Shown here: piece by piece, positions 8,865 through 18,676 of the stretch
Layout of the letters: each line of letters starts with the position of its first letter
How positions within the stretch are numbered: the stretch's first letter is position 1
Source: Conyzicola nivalis
GTDB taxonomy: Bacteria > Actinomycetota > Actinomycetes > Actinomycetales > Microbacteriaceae
NCBI RefSeq assembly: GCF_014639655.1
Contig: NZ_BMGB01000001.1
Coordinates: 1,814,882 to 1,878,881, forward strand
Length of the DNA: 64,000 nt
Direction: 5' to 3'
Position numbers and translations under genes: made by a program
The notes under the pieces: generated by a model
Databases searched by the model: none
Seen by the model: only the letters and a program-made list of their open reading frames with translations
What the model was told of the DNA's origin: nothing

Positions 8865-10097
8865 TCAGCGACGGGTGAGCGTCGCCACCGCCTCCACGTG
8901 GTGGGTGTGCGGGAACAGGTCGAACGCGCGCAGCGCGGTGAGGTCGTAGCCGCGCTCGGCGAACAGGCCGATGTCGCGGGCGAGCGCCACGGGGTCGCAC
9001 GCCACGTAGACGATCTGGGCCGGCTGCAGCCCACCGATGGCCTGCACGACCTGCTTGCCCGCGCCGGAACGGGGCGGGTCGAGCACGATCGTCGCGGCAC
9101 GCAGGCGCGCGCGGTCGTGCGCGTTGGCGGTGGCGGCGAGTTGCGCGATCCAGCGCTCTACCCGTCCCGTCGCAGCATCCGCCCCTATCCATTCCGCGAG
9201 GTTGCGTGAGGCGAACCCGGTGGCCGTGGCGTCGCTCTCGACGCTCGTGATCTTGGTGCCGGAACCGAACCTGTCGGCCACCGCGGCGGCGAGCAGGCCG
9301 ACTCCGCCGTAGAGGTCGAGGTTGTGGGCCTTGGTGTCGAAGAGCGCGGGGGCGATGGCCTCCTGCACGGCCGTGGTGAGGGTCTGGGCGGCGTGGGTGT
9401 GCACCTGCCAGAATCCGGTGTCGGCGAGGCGGAACTCGCGGTCGCCGACGACCTCGGTGATGGTCGACGGCTTCTGGTCGCCGACGATGAGGCGGGCGCC
9501 CCCTGTCGCGGCCTGCACGATGTCGACGTGCTCTTCGCCGACGAATTTGGCGTCGAGGGGTGCCGCCTCCTGCACGAGCTCCGTGGCGAGCGGCAGTTCG
9601 GTGACCGCGATGACCTTGTGCGAGCGGGCAGCGTAGGGACCGGGGCGGCCGGATGCATCGACGTGCAGGCGAACCCGGGTGCGCCACCCCGTGCCGTCGT
9701 CGGCGCCGGGGAGCGCCTCGACGATGACGTCGTCGGCGATGGGCGAGTCGAGCTTGGCGAAGCGCTGCAGCGAGTCGACGACGACCTGGCGCTTGAGCTC
9801 GCGCTGGTGGGAGAGCTCGATGTGGCCGAACTCGGCGCCGCCCGCGCGGTTCTCGGGGGCGCGGGCCACACTCGCCGACGACCAGACGTGCATCTGGCGG
9901 TGTTCGCTGGGCTCGATGACCTTCACGGTCTCGGCGCGCCAGAACGACTTCTTCGAGTCCTCGGTGATGCGGGCGAGCACGCGCTCACCGGGAATGGCGT
10001 CGCTGACGAAGATCACCCGGCCGTCGTGGCGGGCGACGGAGATTCCGCCGTGCGCGATGTTGGTAACGTCGAGCTCTAGTTCTTTCGATTCAGCCAT
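8865..10097 (-). CDS. TrmA/RlmD-type RNA m5U methyltransferase
   Basis: 410 aa. An N-terminal TRAM-like domain (LELDVTNIAHGGISVARHDGRVIFV) precedes a class I SAM-dependent methyltransferase: NLDLYGGVGLLAAAVAD is the SAM-binding motif, IVLDPPRSGAGKQVV and YVACDPVALARDI are the catalytic motifs with the nucleophilic cysteine. The protein would methylate uridine C5 in rRNA or tRNA. The stretch PENRAGGAEFGHIELSHQ lacks the cysteines that bind the 4Fe-4S cluster in E. coli RlmD/RlmC. The ATG follows TAAACT (10104-10109) by 6 nt, so the transcript may be leaderless. Confidence 0.88.
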   Translation of the reverse strand: MAESKELELDVTNIAHGGISVARHDGRVIFVSDAIPGERVLARITEDSKKSFWRAETVKVIEPSEHRQMHVWSSASVARAPENRAGGAEFGHIELSHQRELKRQVVVDSLQRFAKLDSPIADDVIVEALPGADDGTGWRTRVRLHVDASGRPGPYAARSHKVIAVTELPLATELVQEAAPLDAKFVGEEHVDIVQAATGGARLIVGDQKPSTITEVVGDREFRLADTGFWQVHTHAAQTLTTAVQEAIAPALFDTKAHNLDLYGGVGLLAAAVADRFGSGTKITSVESDATATGFASRNLAEWIGADAATGRVERWIAQLAATANAHDRARLRAATIVLDPPRSGAGKQVVQAIGGLQPAQIVYVACDPVALARDIGLFAERGYDLTALRAFDLFPHTHHVEAVATLTRR

Positions 10098-10118
10098 CTA
10101 CCGAGTTTAGGAGTCAGC

Positions 10119-10751
10119 GTGCGCCTGTACCTCGCGTCGACGTCACCGGCCAGGCTCGCGACGCTGCGCGCGGTGGGGGTCGAGCCTGTTCTGTTGGCAT
10201 CGAATGTCGACGAGGATGCCGCGGTGGCGGCGGCCGGGCCCCTTACCGCCCCCGAGATGGTGCTGTTGCTGGCGCGGCTCAAGGCCGAGGCGGTCGTGGG
10301 CCGGACGGTCGACGGCGCACCCATCGACGGTTTTATCCTCGGCGGCGACTCGGCCTTCGAGCTCGACGGTGTCGTCTACGGCAAACCGCACGAGCCGGCC
10401 GTCGCCCGCGAACGCTGGTTGCTGCAGCGCGGCCGTGAGGGCGAGCTGCACTCCGGCCACTGGCTCATCGACCACCGCGCCGGGGTCGCCGCCGGTGCGA
10501 CCGGCGGGGTCTCCACCTCGAGCGTGCGTTTCGCCGCCGACATCAGCGAGGACGAGATCGACGCCTACGTGGCGACGGGCGAGCCGCTGCAGGTGGCCGG
10601 CGCGTTCACCATAGACAGCCTCGGCGCCCCGTTCATCAGCGAGGTGCGGGGCGACCCGCACGCCGTCGTGGGGCTCTCGGTCGCCCTGCTCCGCGAACTT
10701 CTTCTCGGATTCGGAGTGCGCTGGCACACCCTGAGGAACCGCGGGTTGTAG
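10119..10751 (+). CDS. maf: Maf-family nucleoside triphosphate pyrophosphatase
   Basis: 210 aa from GTG 10119 with AGGAG 5 nt upstream. The N-terminus LASTSPARLATLRAVGVEP is the Maf substrate motif (usual form LASxSPRR; here SPAR), and ILGGDSAFELDGVVYGKP carries the catalytic aspartate and KP. Maf proteins hydrolyse non-canonical or modified nucleotides to monophosphates. Its place between carboxylase genes is conserved in actinobacteria (in mycobacteria accD5, the epsilon gene, maf, accA3). Its gene starts 21 nt from the divergent methyltransferase. Confidence 0.88.
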   Translation: MRLYLASTSPARLATLRAVGVEPVLLASNVDEDAAVAAAGPLTAPEMVLLLARLKAEAVVGRTVDGAPIDGFILGGDSAFELDGVVYGKPHEPAVARERWLLQRGREGELHSGHWLIDHRAGVAAGATGGVSTSSVRFAADISEDEIDAYVATGEPLQVAGAFTIDSLGAPFISEVRGDPHAVVGLSVALLRELLLGFGVRWHTLRNRGL

Positions 10752-10831
10752 GGCTCCTGAGGGTGGCATCCGCCTTTCTTGTAGGCAGCGACCAAATTGG
10801 CAGCCCTCGCGGCCCCATAAGCTAGGGGACT

Positions 10832-12580
<1,749 letters not shown>

Positions 12581-12615
12581 CTGCGCCCGGGGCGCGCCAC
12601 GCTGCCGACTGGCAC

Positions 12616-12660
12616 GGGTGCGCCCGTTCGAGCGCCGGCAGCCGGGCCAGACGGCCGCAC
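12616..12660 (+). repeat. Left copy of an imperfect 45-bp direct repeat around a DUF559 gene
   Basis: Aligned without gaps to 13735-13779 it matches at 35 of 45 positions, with a shared core GTTCGARCGCC. It begins 36 nt after the carboxylase alpha stop. Confidence 0.45.
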
Positions 12661-12667
12661 GCGCGGC

Positions 12668-13624
12668 TCACCGCAGGCCCGCGTCCCGCATGTGATCTCG
12701 AAGCCTGGGCAGCGTGGTCGCGGTACTCCAGCCCCACCGCGTCACGTTGTGCCCGAGTGCCCGAAGCCGGTCTTCGCGACGCTTCTCGTCGTGAAGCGCC
12801 TCCTGCGGAGTGCGACCCGCTAGGAACACCGGATCCTGGTACTTGATCTCGCCGTCGAACTCCCCGATGAGAGCGAACTCGGGCCACCAGAAGTCCACGG
12901 TTCCGATCTTGCCGAAGCGGTCGCTGAAGCTCACTTGCAGCCGTGGTTTCGGCAAACCCAGGTCGTGGAATCCCACTCGGCTGACCGACTCGCCTGGCGA
13001 CTCCGCTGCGCCGTCGGCCATCTCGATCGCGACCCTCGCCTTCACGACGCCTGCGCCGGACCCCGCGTGCTCCAGTTCGGCAAGCAGTTCGGATTTTGCA
13101 ATCGGGGCCCGGATGACACGGCCGTCGTGAGAACGGAGGCCGTGCAGCGCGGCGTCTGCCATGGTCACCGCCTCGCGCAGGCCGTTCGAGCGAGCAATGT
13201 CGACAACCGTGCGCGCGATGGAAGTCACGCGCAGGCCGTGCAGATCCACCGCCGTGACCGGCCCGATCGTGTGCCTCTGGAGACCCGCCGTCGACCTGCC
13301 GCCCTGCGCCCGCTCGCATATGACGTGCACCTTCGGCGGCCACTCGCCGATGGCCGGCAGTCCCCAGATAGCGGCGGCTGAGTGGAACGCGAAGATCAAC
13401 GGGTCGTTCGCTGCGAGCTGGGCGCCCTGCACGCGGTACAGGTATCGGAGGTCACGGGCTTTGGCGGGCCGCACGTCCGGGGGCACCGGCGGGTGGTAGA
13501 CACCGCGCGCTACTCGAACGAGGGTCCCCGCTCGCACCTTGCGCAGCAGCTCGCCCCACATGCCGCCAGCACGCTGGTCTCTCTCGATAACGAAGTCGTC
13601 GCGCCAGTCGTCGATTGCTGCCAT
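12668..13624 (-). CDS. AbiEi-like winged-helix plus DUF559 (Vsr-like nuclease fold) protein
   Basis: 318 aa. The N-terminal third (RAGGMWGELLRKVRAGTLVR, then VARGVYHPP) looks like the winged-helix antitoxin domain of AbiEi-type proteins. The middle is a conserved linker region (LHGLRVTSIARTVVDIARSNG), and the C-terminus has DFWWPEFALIGEFDGEIKY and LRALGHNVTRWGWS, the pattern of DUF559 domains related to Vsr/PD-(D/E)xK nucleases. Such proteins are abundant solitary genes in actinobacteria; their role is unknown. The ATG at 13624 has GGAGG directly against it. Imperfect direct repeats flank the gene, hinting at past insertion. Confidence 0.7.
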   Translation of the reverse strand: MAAIDDWRDDFVIERDQRAGGMWGELLRKVRAGTLVRVARGVYHPPVPPDVRPAKARDLRYLYRVQGAQLAANDPLIFAFHSAAAIWGLPAIGEWPPKVHVICERAQGGRSTAGLQRHTIGPVTAVDLHGLRVTSIARTVVDIARSNGLREAVTMADAALHGLRSHDGRVIRAPIAKSELLAELEHAGSGAGVVKARVAIEMADGAAESPGESVSRVGFHDLGLPKPRLQVSFSDRFGKIGTVDFWWPEFALIGEFDGEIKYQDPVFLAGRTPQEALHDEKRREDRLRALGHNVTRWGWSTATTLPRLRDHMRDAGLR

Positions 13625-13734
13625 CCTCCGATCGTGCCGGTTTGGTCCCACTCGCAGTGTGGGTGTCGCCCTCCGGTGCACGGTGGGTGAGAACCTCGCG
13701 CGGTGGAGGGATGCCGCGTGCGCCAGTTCGGCGC

Positions 13735-13779
13735 GGGGGCGCCTGTTCGAACGCCCGCGCCCGCACCAAACGGCAGCAC
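13735..13779 (+). repeat. Right copy of the imperfect 45-bp direct repeat
   Basis: Partner of 12616-12660 (35/45 identical). It lies in the 189-bp divergent region between the DUF559 gene and the GNAT-like gene. Confidence 0.45.
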
Positions 13780-13813
13780 CCGGCGCCGCGAGCGCCCTCG
13801 CTACACTCGGACC

Positions 13814-14635
13814 GTGCGTGACACCGTCCTCAGCGTCGCCGGCGACCTCGGCCTGCCCGCCGCCCTCGTCACCGACGCCCTCGGCTATCTCACGCCCGAG
13901 ACCGAGCCGCTCGTAGCCGCCCAGGTCGCGGCGCTCGAGGCCGCTGTCGGCACCGGACGCGACGTGCCGTGGCCGATCGACGACGAGCGCTTCCAGCTGC
14001 TCGCCCTGCTCGGCACCGTTCCGGCCGCCCGCGCCTGGTTCACCGCTCAGCGCATCGACGACGGCATCGCGCGCGACTCGCTCGCCGACCTCACCCCGAA
14101 GCTGCGCGACTACGGTGTCGCGGCGACCGGCGTCGACTGGCTCGCCAAGGTCGTGACCTGCGGTGTCTTCACGATCGGCCGCCTGCAGTTCGAGCCGGCC
14201 GCTCCCTCGCCCGCGGGCCGCGCGTTCAACACGCACATCCCCGAGTCCGGGCCGCTCGACCCCGCCGCGTGCGACGCCTCGTTCGCCCGCGCGCTCGCGT
14301 TCTTCGGCGCCCGCGGCGACTCGACTACCCGCGCCTTCGTCTGCTCCTCCTGGCTGCTCGACGACCAGCTCGCGGCGTACCTACCGGCGGAAAGCAACAT
14401 CCTGAATTTCCAAAGGCGCTTCACCCTCGTCGACTCCGAGACCTCGGATGCGCCCGCACGCCTCGAGGGCCTGGACGGCACGACCCACGGCGACCACGCG
14501 GTGGCGAAGTTCATCTTCCGGCGCCCGCTGGCCGAGCTGTCCGCGGTCGAGCCGCGTTCCACGCTCGAGCGCGCCCTGCTCGAGCACCTCGCCTCGGGCC
14601 GGCACTGGCGCGAGCGCACCGGCGTGCTGCGCTAG
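13814..14635 (+). CDS. Acyltransferase-domain protein (GNAT-like, DUF5596 type)
   Basis: 273 aa from GTG 13814. TACACT (13802-13807) lies 6 nt ahead of the GTG and there is no Shine-Dalgarno, so a leaderless message is likely. The N-terminal helical domain (VRDTVLSVAGDLGLPAALV) and the C-terminal part (GRLQFEPAAPSPAGRAFNTHIPE, AFVCSSWLLDDQLAAYLP, IFRRPLAEL) resemble a two-domain family with a GNAT-like fold seen in actinobacteria and clostridia. No substrate is known to me. The stop overlaps the convergent lpdA stop by 4 nt. Confidence 0.65.
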   Translation: MRDTVLSVAGDLGLPAALVTDALGYLTPETEPLVAAQVAALEAAVGTGRDVPWPIDDERFQLLALLGTVPAARAWFTAQRIDDGIARDSLADLTPKLRDYGVAATGVDWLAKVVTCGVFTIGRLQFEPAAPSPAGRAFNTHIPESGPLDPAACDASFARALAFFGARGDSTTRAFVCSSWLLDDQLAAYLPAESNILNFQRRFTLVDSETSDAPARLEGLDGTTHGDHAVAKFIFRRPLAELSAVEPRSTLERALLEHLASGRHWRERTGVLR

Positions 14636-16068
14636 TTGACGATGTGCATTGCTCGAGCGGCATCCGTGATGCTGCCCGTGAGCGAAGGGTAGACCGAGAA
14701 CGCGGCCGCCAGTTGGTCGACCGTGAGGCGGTGCTCCACGGCGAGCGAGAGCGACGCGATGAGCTCTGAGGCGTGCGGCGCGACGATCACGCCGCCGATC
14801 ACCGTGCCGGAGCCGGTGCGCGCGAACAGCTTCACGAAGCCGTCCTTGATGCCCATCATCTTGGCGCGCGGGTTCGAGGCGAGCGGCAGCTTGTAGATCT
14901 CGCCCTGGGCGATGCCGTCTTCGATCTGCTTCTGGGTCCAGCCGACCGTGGCGATCTCTGGCTGGGTGAAGATGTTCGACGCCACGTTGCGCAGCTCGGT
15001 CGGGTTGACCGCGTCGCCCATCGAGTGGAAGACCGCGGTGCGGCCCTGCATCGAGGCGACGGATGCGAGCGGCAGGGAGTTGCTGCAGTCCCCGGCCGCG
15101 TAGATGGAGGGCACGCTCGTGCGTGCCACCCGGTTCACGCGGATGTGGCCGGTCTCGGTGAGCTGCACGCCCGCCTCGGACAGGCCGAGGCCCGCCGTGT
15201 TCGGGATCGAGCCGACCGCCATCAGGCAGTGGCTGCCCTCGACGACACGTCCGTCGGAGAGGGTGGCGACGACGCCGGTGGCGGTGGCGACCACCGAGTC
15301 GGCACGGCTCTTCGACAGCACGGTCATGCCGTTGCGGGTGAAGACGTCTTCGATCACGCGGGCGGCGTCGGCGTCCTCCCCGGGCAGCACCTGGTCGCGG
15401 CTCGAGATGAGCGTGACCTTCGAGCCGAGCGCGCGGTAGGCGGAGGCGAACTCGGCACCGGTGACGCCGGAACCGACGACGATGAGGTGCTCGGGGATCT
15501 CGTCGAGCGAGTAGACCTGCGTCCAGGTGAAGATGCGCTTGCCGTCGGGCATCGCGCTCTCGAGCAGGCGGGGCGAGGCGCCCACCGAGACGACGAGCGT
15601 GTCGGCCTCGATCTCGTCGAAGTCGGTGCGGCTCTTGCCGCGGCCGTTGGAGACGATGACGCGCTGGGGGCCGTCGAGGCGTCCCTCGCCCTGGATGACG
15701 GTGACGCCGGCCTTGATCAGCTGGCTCTTCATGTCTTCGCTCTGCTGGCGCGCAAGGCGCAGCAGGCGGGCGTTGACGGCGGCGAGGTTCACGGCGACCT
15801 CGGGACGCACCGGGCGTCCGCTCTCGCCGCGGGTGAAGAACTGCACGCCGAGGTCGGCCGCCTCGCCGATCGCATTGGTGGCCTCGGCCGTCGCGATGAG
15901 CGTCTTCGACGGCACGACGTCGGTGAGCACGGCCGACCCGCCGACACCGGTGCGCTCGATCAGGGTGACGTCCGCTCCGAGCTGCGCGCCCGCGAGAGCC
16001 GCTTCGTAACCGCCAGGCCCTCCGCCGAGTACCGCGATGCGCTGCTTGCGTTCGAATTCGTAGGCCAT
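14632..16068 (-). CDS. lpdA: LpdA-type NAD(P)H-quinone dehydrogenase (flavoprotein disulfide reductase family)
   Basis: 478 aa from the ATG at 16068; a longer in-frame start would add 22 unrelated residues. FAD motif IAVLGGGPGGYEAALA (11-26); NAD(P)-binding IVVGSGVTGAEFASAYRALG; second FAD motif IYAAGDCS. Where dihydrolipoamide dehydrogenases have the CxxxxC redox pair, this protein reads GGSAVLTDVVPSKT, and the C-terminal HPTxxE motif is YPSLTGS. Loss of both is characteristic of the mycobacterial LpdA class, which reduces quinones rather than lipoamide. It is transcribed away from the purine nucleoside phosphorylase gene. Confidence 0.88.
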   Translation of the reverse strand: MAYEFERKQRIAVLGGGPGGYEAALAGAQLGADVTLIERTGVGGSAVLTDVVPSKTLIATAEATNAIGEAADLGVQFFTRGESGRPVRPEVAVNLAAVNARLLRLARQQSEDMKSQLIKAGVTVIQGEGRLDGPQRVIVSNGRGKSRTDFDEIEADTLVVSVGASPRLLESAMPDGKRIFTWTQVYSLDEIPEHLIVVGSGVTGAEFASAYRALGSKVTLISSRDQVLPGEDADAARVIEDVFTRNGMTVLSKSRADSVVATATGVVATLSDGRVVEGSHCLMAVGSIPNTAGLGLSEAGVQLTETGHIRVNRVARTSVPSIYAAGDCSNSLPLASVASMQGRTAVFHSMGDAVNPTELRNVASNIFTQPEIATVGWTQKQIEDGIAQGEIYKLPLASNPRAKMMGIKDGFVKLFARTGSGTVIGGVIVAPHASELIASLSLAVEHRLTVDQLAAAFSVYPSLTGSITDAARAMHIVN

Positions 16069-16169
16069 GCCTGCAATTCTCCCCCGGCCGGGTGCCAGCG
16101 CCCAAACTCGCGAACACCCCCAGTTCGTGAACACACGGATGCCGCGGCGCCCGCAATAGAGTGGGACTC

Positions 16170-16994
16170 ATGTCGAACCACCCCCTGGATGACCCAGCCA
16201 CCGACCCGTTCGCCGTCGCCGCCACTGCGGCCGCGGAAATCGCCGAGAAGACGGGTGTCGAGAAACACGACATCGCGCTCACCCTCGGCAGCGGCTGGGG
16301 CAGCGCCGCCGACCTGATCGGCGAGACCACCGCCACGATTCCCGCCGACGAGATCACCGGCTTCTCGAAGCCCGCGCTGGTCGGCCACTCGGGCACCCTG
16401 CGTTCCGTGCTGCTGCCGAGCGGTAAGCGCGCCCTCGTGATCGGCGCCCGCACGCACTACTACGAGGGACACGGCGTGCGCCGCGTCGTGCATTCGGTGC
16501 GCACCGCGGCCGCCACGGGCGCGACGACCATGATCCTCACGAACGGGGCCGGCGGCATCCGCGAATCGTGGAAGCCCGGCACCCCCGTCCTGATCAGCGA
16601 CCACATCAACCTCACCGCCGACTCCCCGCTCGAGGGTGCCACCTTCATCGACCTCACCGACCTCTACAGCGCCCGCCTGCGCGCGATCGCGAAGGAGATC
16701 GACCCCGGGCTCGACGAGGGCGTGTACACGCAGTTCCGCGGACCGCACTACGAGACGCCCGCCGAAGTGCAGATGGCGAAGGCGATCGGCGGCCACATCG
16801 TCGGCATGTCGACCGCGCTCGAGGCCATCGCCGCGCGCCAGGCCGGCATGGAGATCCTCGGCATGTCGCTCATCACCAACCTCGCGGCCGGCATCTCGCC
16901 GACGCCCCTCAGCCACGCCGAGGTGCTCGAGGCGGGCGCCGAGGCGGAGCCCGTCATCAGCGCGCTGCTCGCCCGGATCGTGGGCGCGCTGTGA
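16170..16994 (+). CDS. Purine nucleoside phosphorylase
   Basis: 274 aa. Phosphorolyses purine (deoxy)ribonucleosides to base plus pentose-1-phosphate. Seen: LTLGSGWGSAADLIG with phosphate-binding serine, VGHSGTLRSVL, RTHYYEGHGVRRVV, LTNGAGGIRESWKPG, and the base-binding region VGMSTALEAIAARQAG plus SLITNLAAGIS, typical of trimeric PNPs. I prefer ATG 16170 to the in-frame GTG at 16161 because a TAGAGT box (16157-16162) sits 7 nt before it. The stop overlaps the GTG of the phosphohexomutase, which can convert the released pentose-1-phosphate to pentose-5-phosphate. Confidence 0.92.
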   Translation: MSNHPLDDPATDPFAVAATAAAEIAEKTGVEKHDIALTLGSGWGSAADLIGETTATIPADEITGFSKPALVGHSGTLRSVLLPSGKRALVIGARTHYYEGHGVRRVVHSVRTAAATGATTMILTNGAGGIRESWKPGTPVLISDHINLTADSPLEGATFIDLTDLYSARLRAIAKEIDPGLDEGVYTQFRGPHYETPAEVQMAKAIGGHIVGMSTALEAIAARQAGMEILGMSLITNLAAGISPTPLSHAEVLEAGAEAEPVISALLARIVGAL

Positions 16995-18676
16995 CGCTCC
17001 GCGAGGCACCGGAGCTGATCGCCCAGGCCCGCGCCTGGCATGATCAGGACCCGGATGAAACGACCCGCGCCGAACTGGCGACACTGATTCTCGCCGCCGA
17101 GACGGGCGACACTCAGGGCACCGTCGAGCTCGGCCGCCGCTTCGGTGCCCGCCTCGAGTTCGGCACCGCCGGCCTTCGCGGCGAGCTCGGCGCCGGCTCG
17201 AACCGCATGAACCGGGTGCTCGTCGCGCAGGCCGCCGCCGGTTTCGCAGCCTACCTGCTCGAGAAGCACGACGGTCCGGGCGCACCGAGCGTCGTCGTCG
17301 GTTACGACGGGCGCCACAACTCCGCCGTCTTCGCCCGCGACACGGCCGAACTCATGGCCGGAGCCGGCGTGCGGGCCATCCTGCTGCCGCGGCTCCTGCC
17401 CACGCCCGTGCTCGCCTTCGCCGTCCGCCACCTCGACGTGAGCGCCGGTGTGATGGTCACGGCGAGCCACAACCCGGCCCGCGACAACGGCTACAAGGTG
17501 TACCTGGGCGGCCTCGACCACGGCTCGCAGATCGTCGCGCCCGCCGACGCCGAGATCGCCGCGCACATCGGCCGCGTCGCCGCGGAGGGAAATGTGCTCG
17601 AGCTGCCCCGCTCTACCGACTTCGAGCTCGCCGGGGAAGACGTCGTCGACGAGTACGTGCGCCGCACCACCTCGCTCGGCAGCGCTGGGAAGGCCCCCGT
17701 CAAGGTCGTGTACACCGCGATGCACGGCGTGGGCTGGGAGGTGGCGCGGCGGGTGTTCGCCGCCGCGGGCTTCGCCGAGCCCACCGTCGTCCAGGCGCAG
17801 ATCGAGCCGGACGCCGCCTTCCCCACGGTCGACTTCCCCAACCCCGAGGAGCCGGGCGCGCTCGACCTCGCCTTCGCCACGGCCACCGAGGTGGGCGCCG
17901 ACCTCGTGATCGCCAACGACCCCGACGCCGACCGCCTCGCGATCGCGGTGCCCGACGCCGCGGGCGGCTGGCGCCGGCTGAGCGGCAACGACGTCGGCTC
18001 GCTGCTGGGGTGGCGTGCGGCCGAGCGGCTCGCGGGCTCCGACGTGGACGGCACCCTGGCGTCATCCCTCGTCTCCTCCCCCGCTCTCCAGGCCATCGCC
18101 ACCGAGTACCGCCTCGACTACGTCGAGACGCTCACCGGTTTCAAGTGGATCTCCCGCGCCGGCGGTCTCGCTTTCGGCTACGAGGAGGCCCTCGGCTACC
18201 TCGTCGACCCGCAGAAGGTGCGCGACAAGGACGGCATCTCGGCCGCCGTCGACTTCCTCTCGCTCGTCTCCGAGCTGGCCGACCGCGGGCTCACCCTCGC
18301 CGACCACGAGCTCGCCTTCGCCGAGAAGTTCGGTGCCTTCGCGTCGTCGCAGATCTCGCTGCGCGTCGACGACCTGGGCGACATCGCCCGACTGATGGCC
18401 CGCCTGCGCGACAAGCCGCCCGCCGCCGTCGGGTCGCTTCGGGTCGACCATATCGACGACTTCTCGGGCGGATTCGGCTCGTTCCCACCCGGCGACATCC
18501 TGCGGTTCGCGCTCGAGGGCGGCGCCCGCATCATCGTGCGCCCGAGCGGCACCGAACCGAAGCTGAAGGTCTACATCGACGCGTCGTCGACGGATGGCAC
18601 GGCGGAAGAACGCCGGACCCGGGCCGCGTCCGTGGTCGCCGAACTCGACGCCGCTATGCGCGACCTGCTCGCGTAG
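16991..18676 (+). CDS. Phospho-sugar mutase (PMM/PGM alpha-D-phosphohexomutase family)
   Basis: 561 aa from GTG 16991 (GTGA overlap with the PNP stop). Catalytic phosphoserine loop VMVTASHNPARDNGYKVY; Mg loop LVIANDPDADRLAIA; sugar-binding FGYEEALGYLVDP; phosphate-binding RPSGTEPKLKVY near the C-terminus. Length and the N-terminal FGTAGLRGELGAGSNRMN match the long PGM2/phosphopentomutase-like branch. Coupling to PNP makes phosphopentomutase activity likely, though glucose- or mannose-phosphate mutase activity is equally within the family. Confidence 0.88.
   Translation: MTLREAPELIAQARAWHDQDPDETTRAELATLILAAETGDTQGTVELGRRFGARLEFGTAGLRGELGAGSNRMNRVLVAQAAAGFAAYLLEKHDGPGAPSVVVGYDGRHNSAVFARDTAELMAGAGVRAILLPRLLPTPVLAFAVRHLDVSAGVMVTASHNPARDNGYKVYLGGLDHGSQIVAPADAEIAAHIGRVAAEGNVLELPRSTDFELAGEDVVDEYVRRTTSLGSAGKAPVKVVYTAMHGVGWEVARRVFAAAGFAEPTVVQAQIEPDAAFPTVDFPNPEEPGALDLAFATATEVGADLVIANDPDADRLAIAVPDAAGGWRRLSGNDVGSLLGWRAAERLAGSDVDGTLASSLVSSPALQAIATEYRLDYVETLTGFKWISRAGGLAFGYEEALGYLVDPQKVRDKDGISAAVDFLSLVSELADRGLTLADHELAFAEKFGAFASSQISLRVDDLGDIARLMARLRDKPPAAVGSLRVDHIDDFSGGFGSFPPGDILRFALEGGARIIVRPSGTEPKLKVYIDASSTDGTAEERRTRAASVVAELDAAMRDLLA

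Noticed and set aside
13735-13779. Sequence with GTTCGAAC and an ACCA-like end, reminiscent of a tRNA 3' half
   Set aside because: The T-arm position after the loop is G rather than C, no acceptor or anticodon arm can be built.
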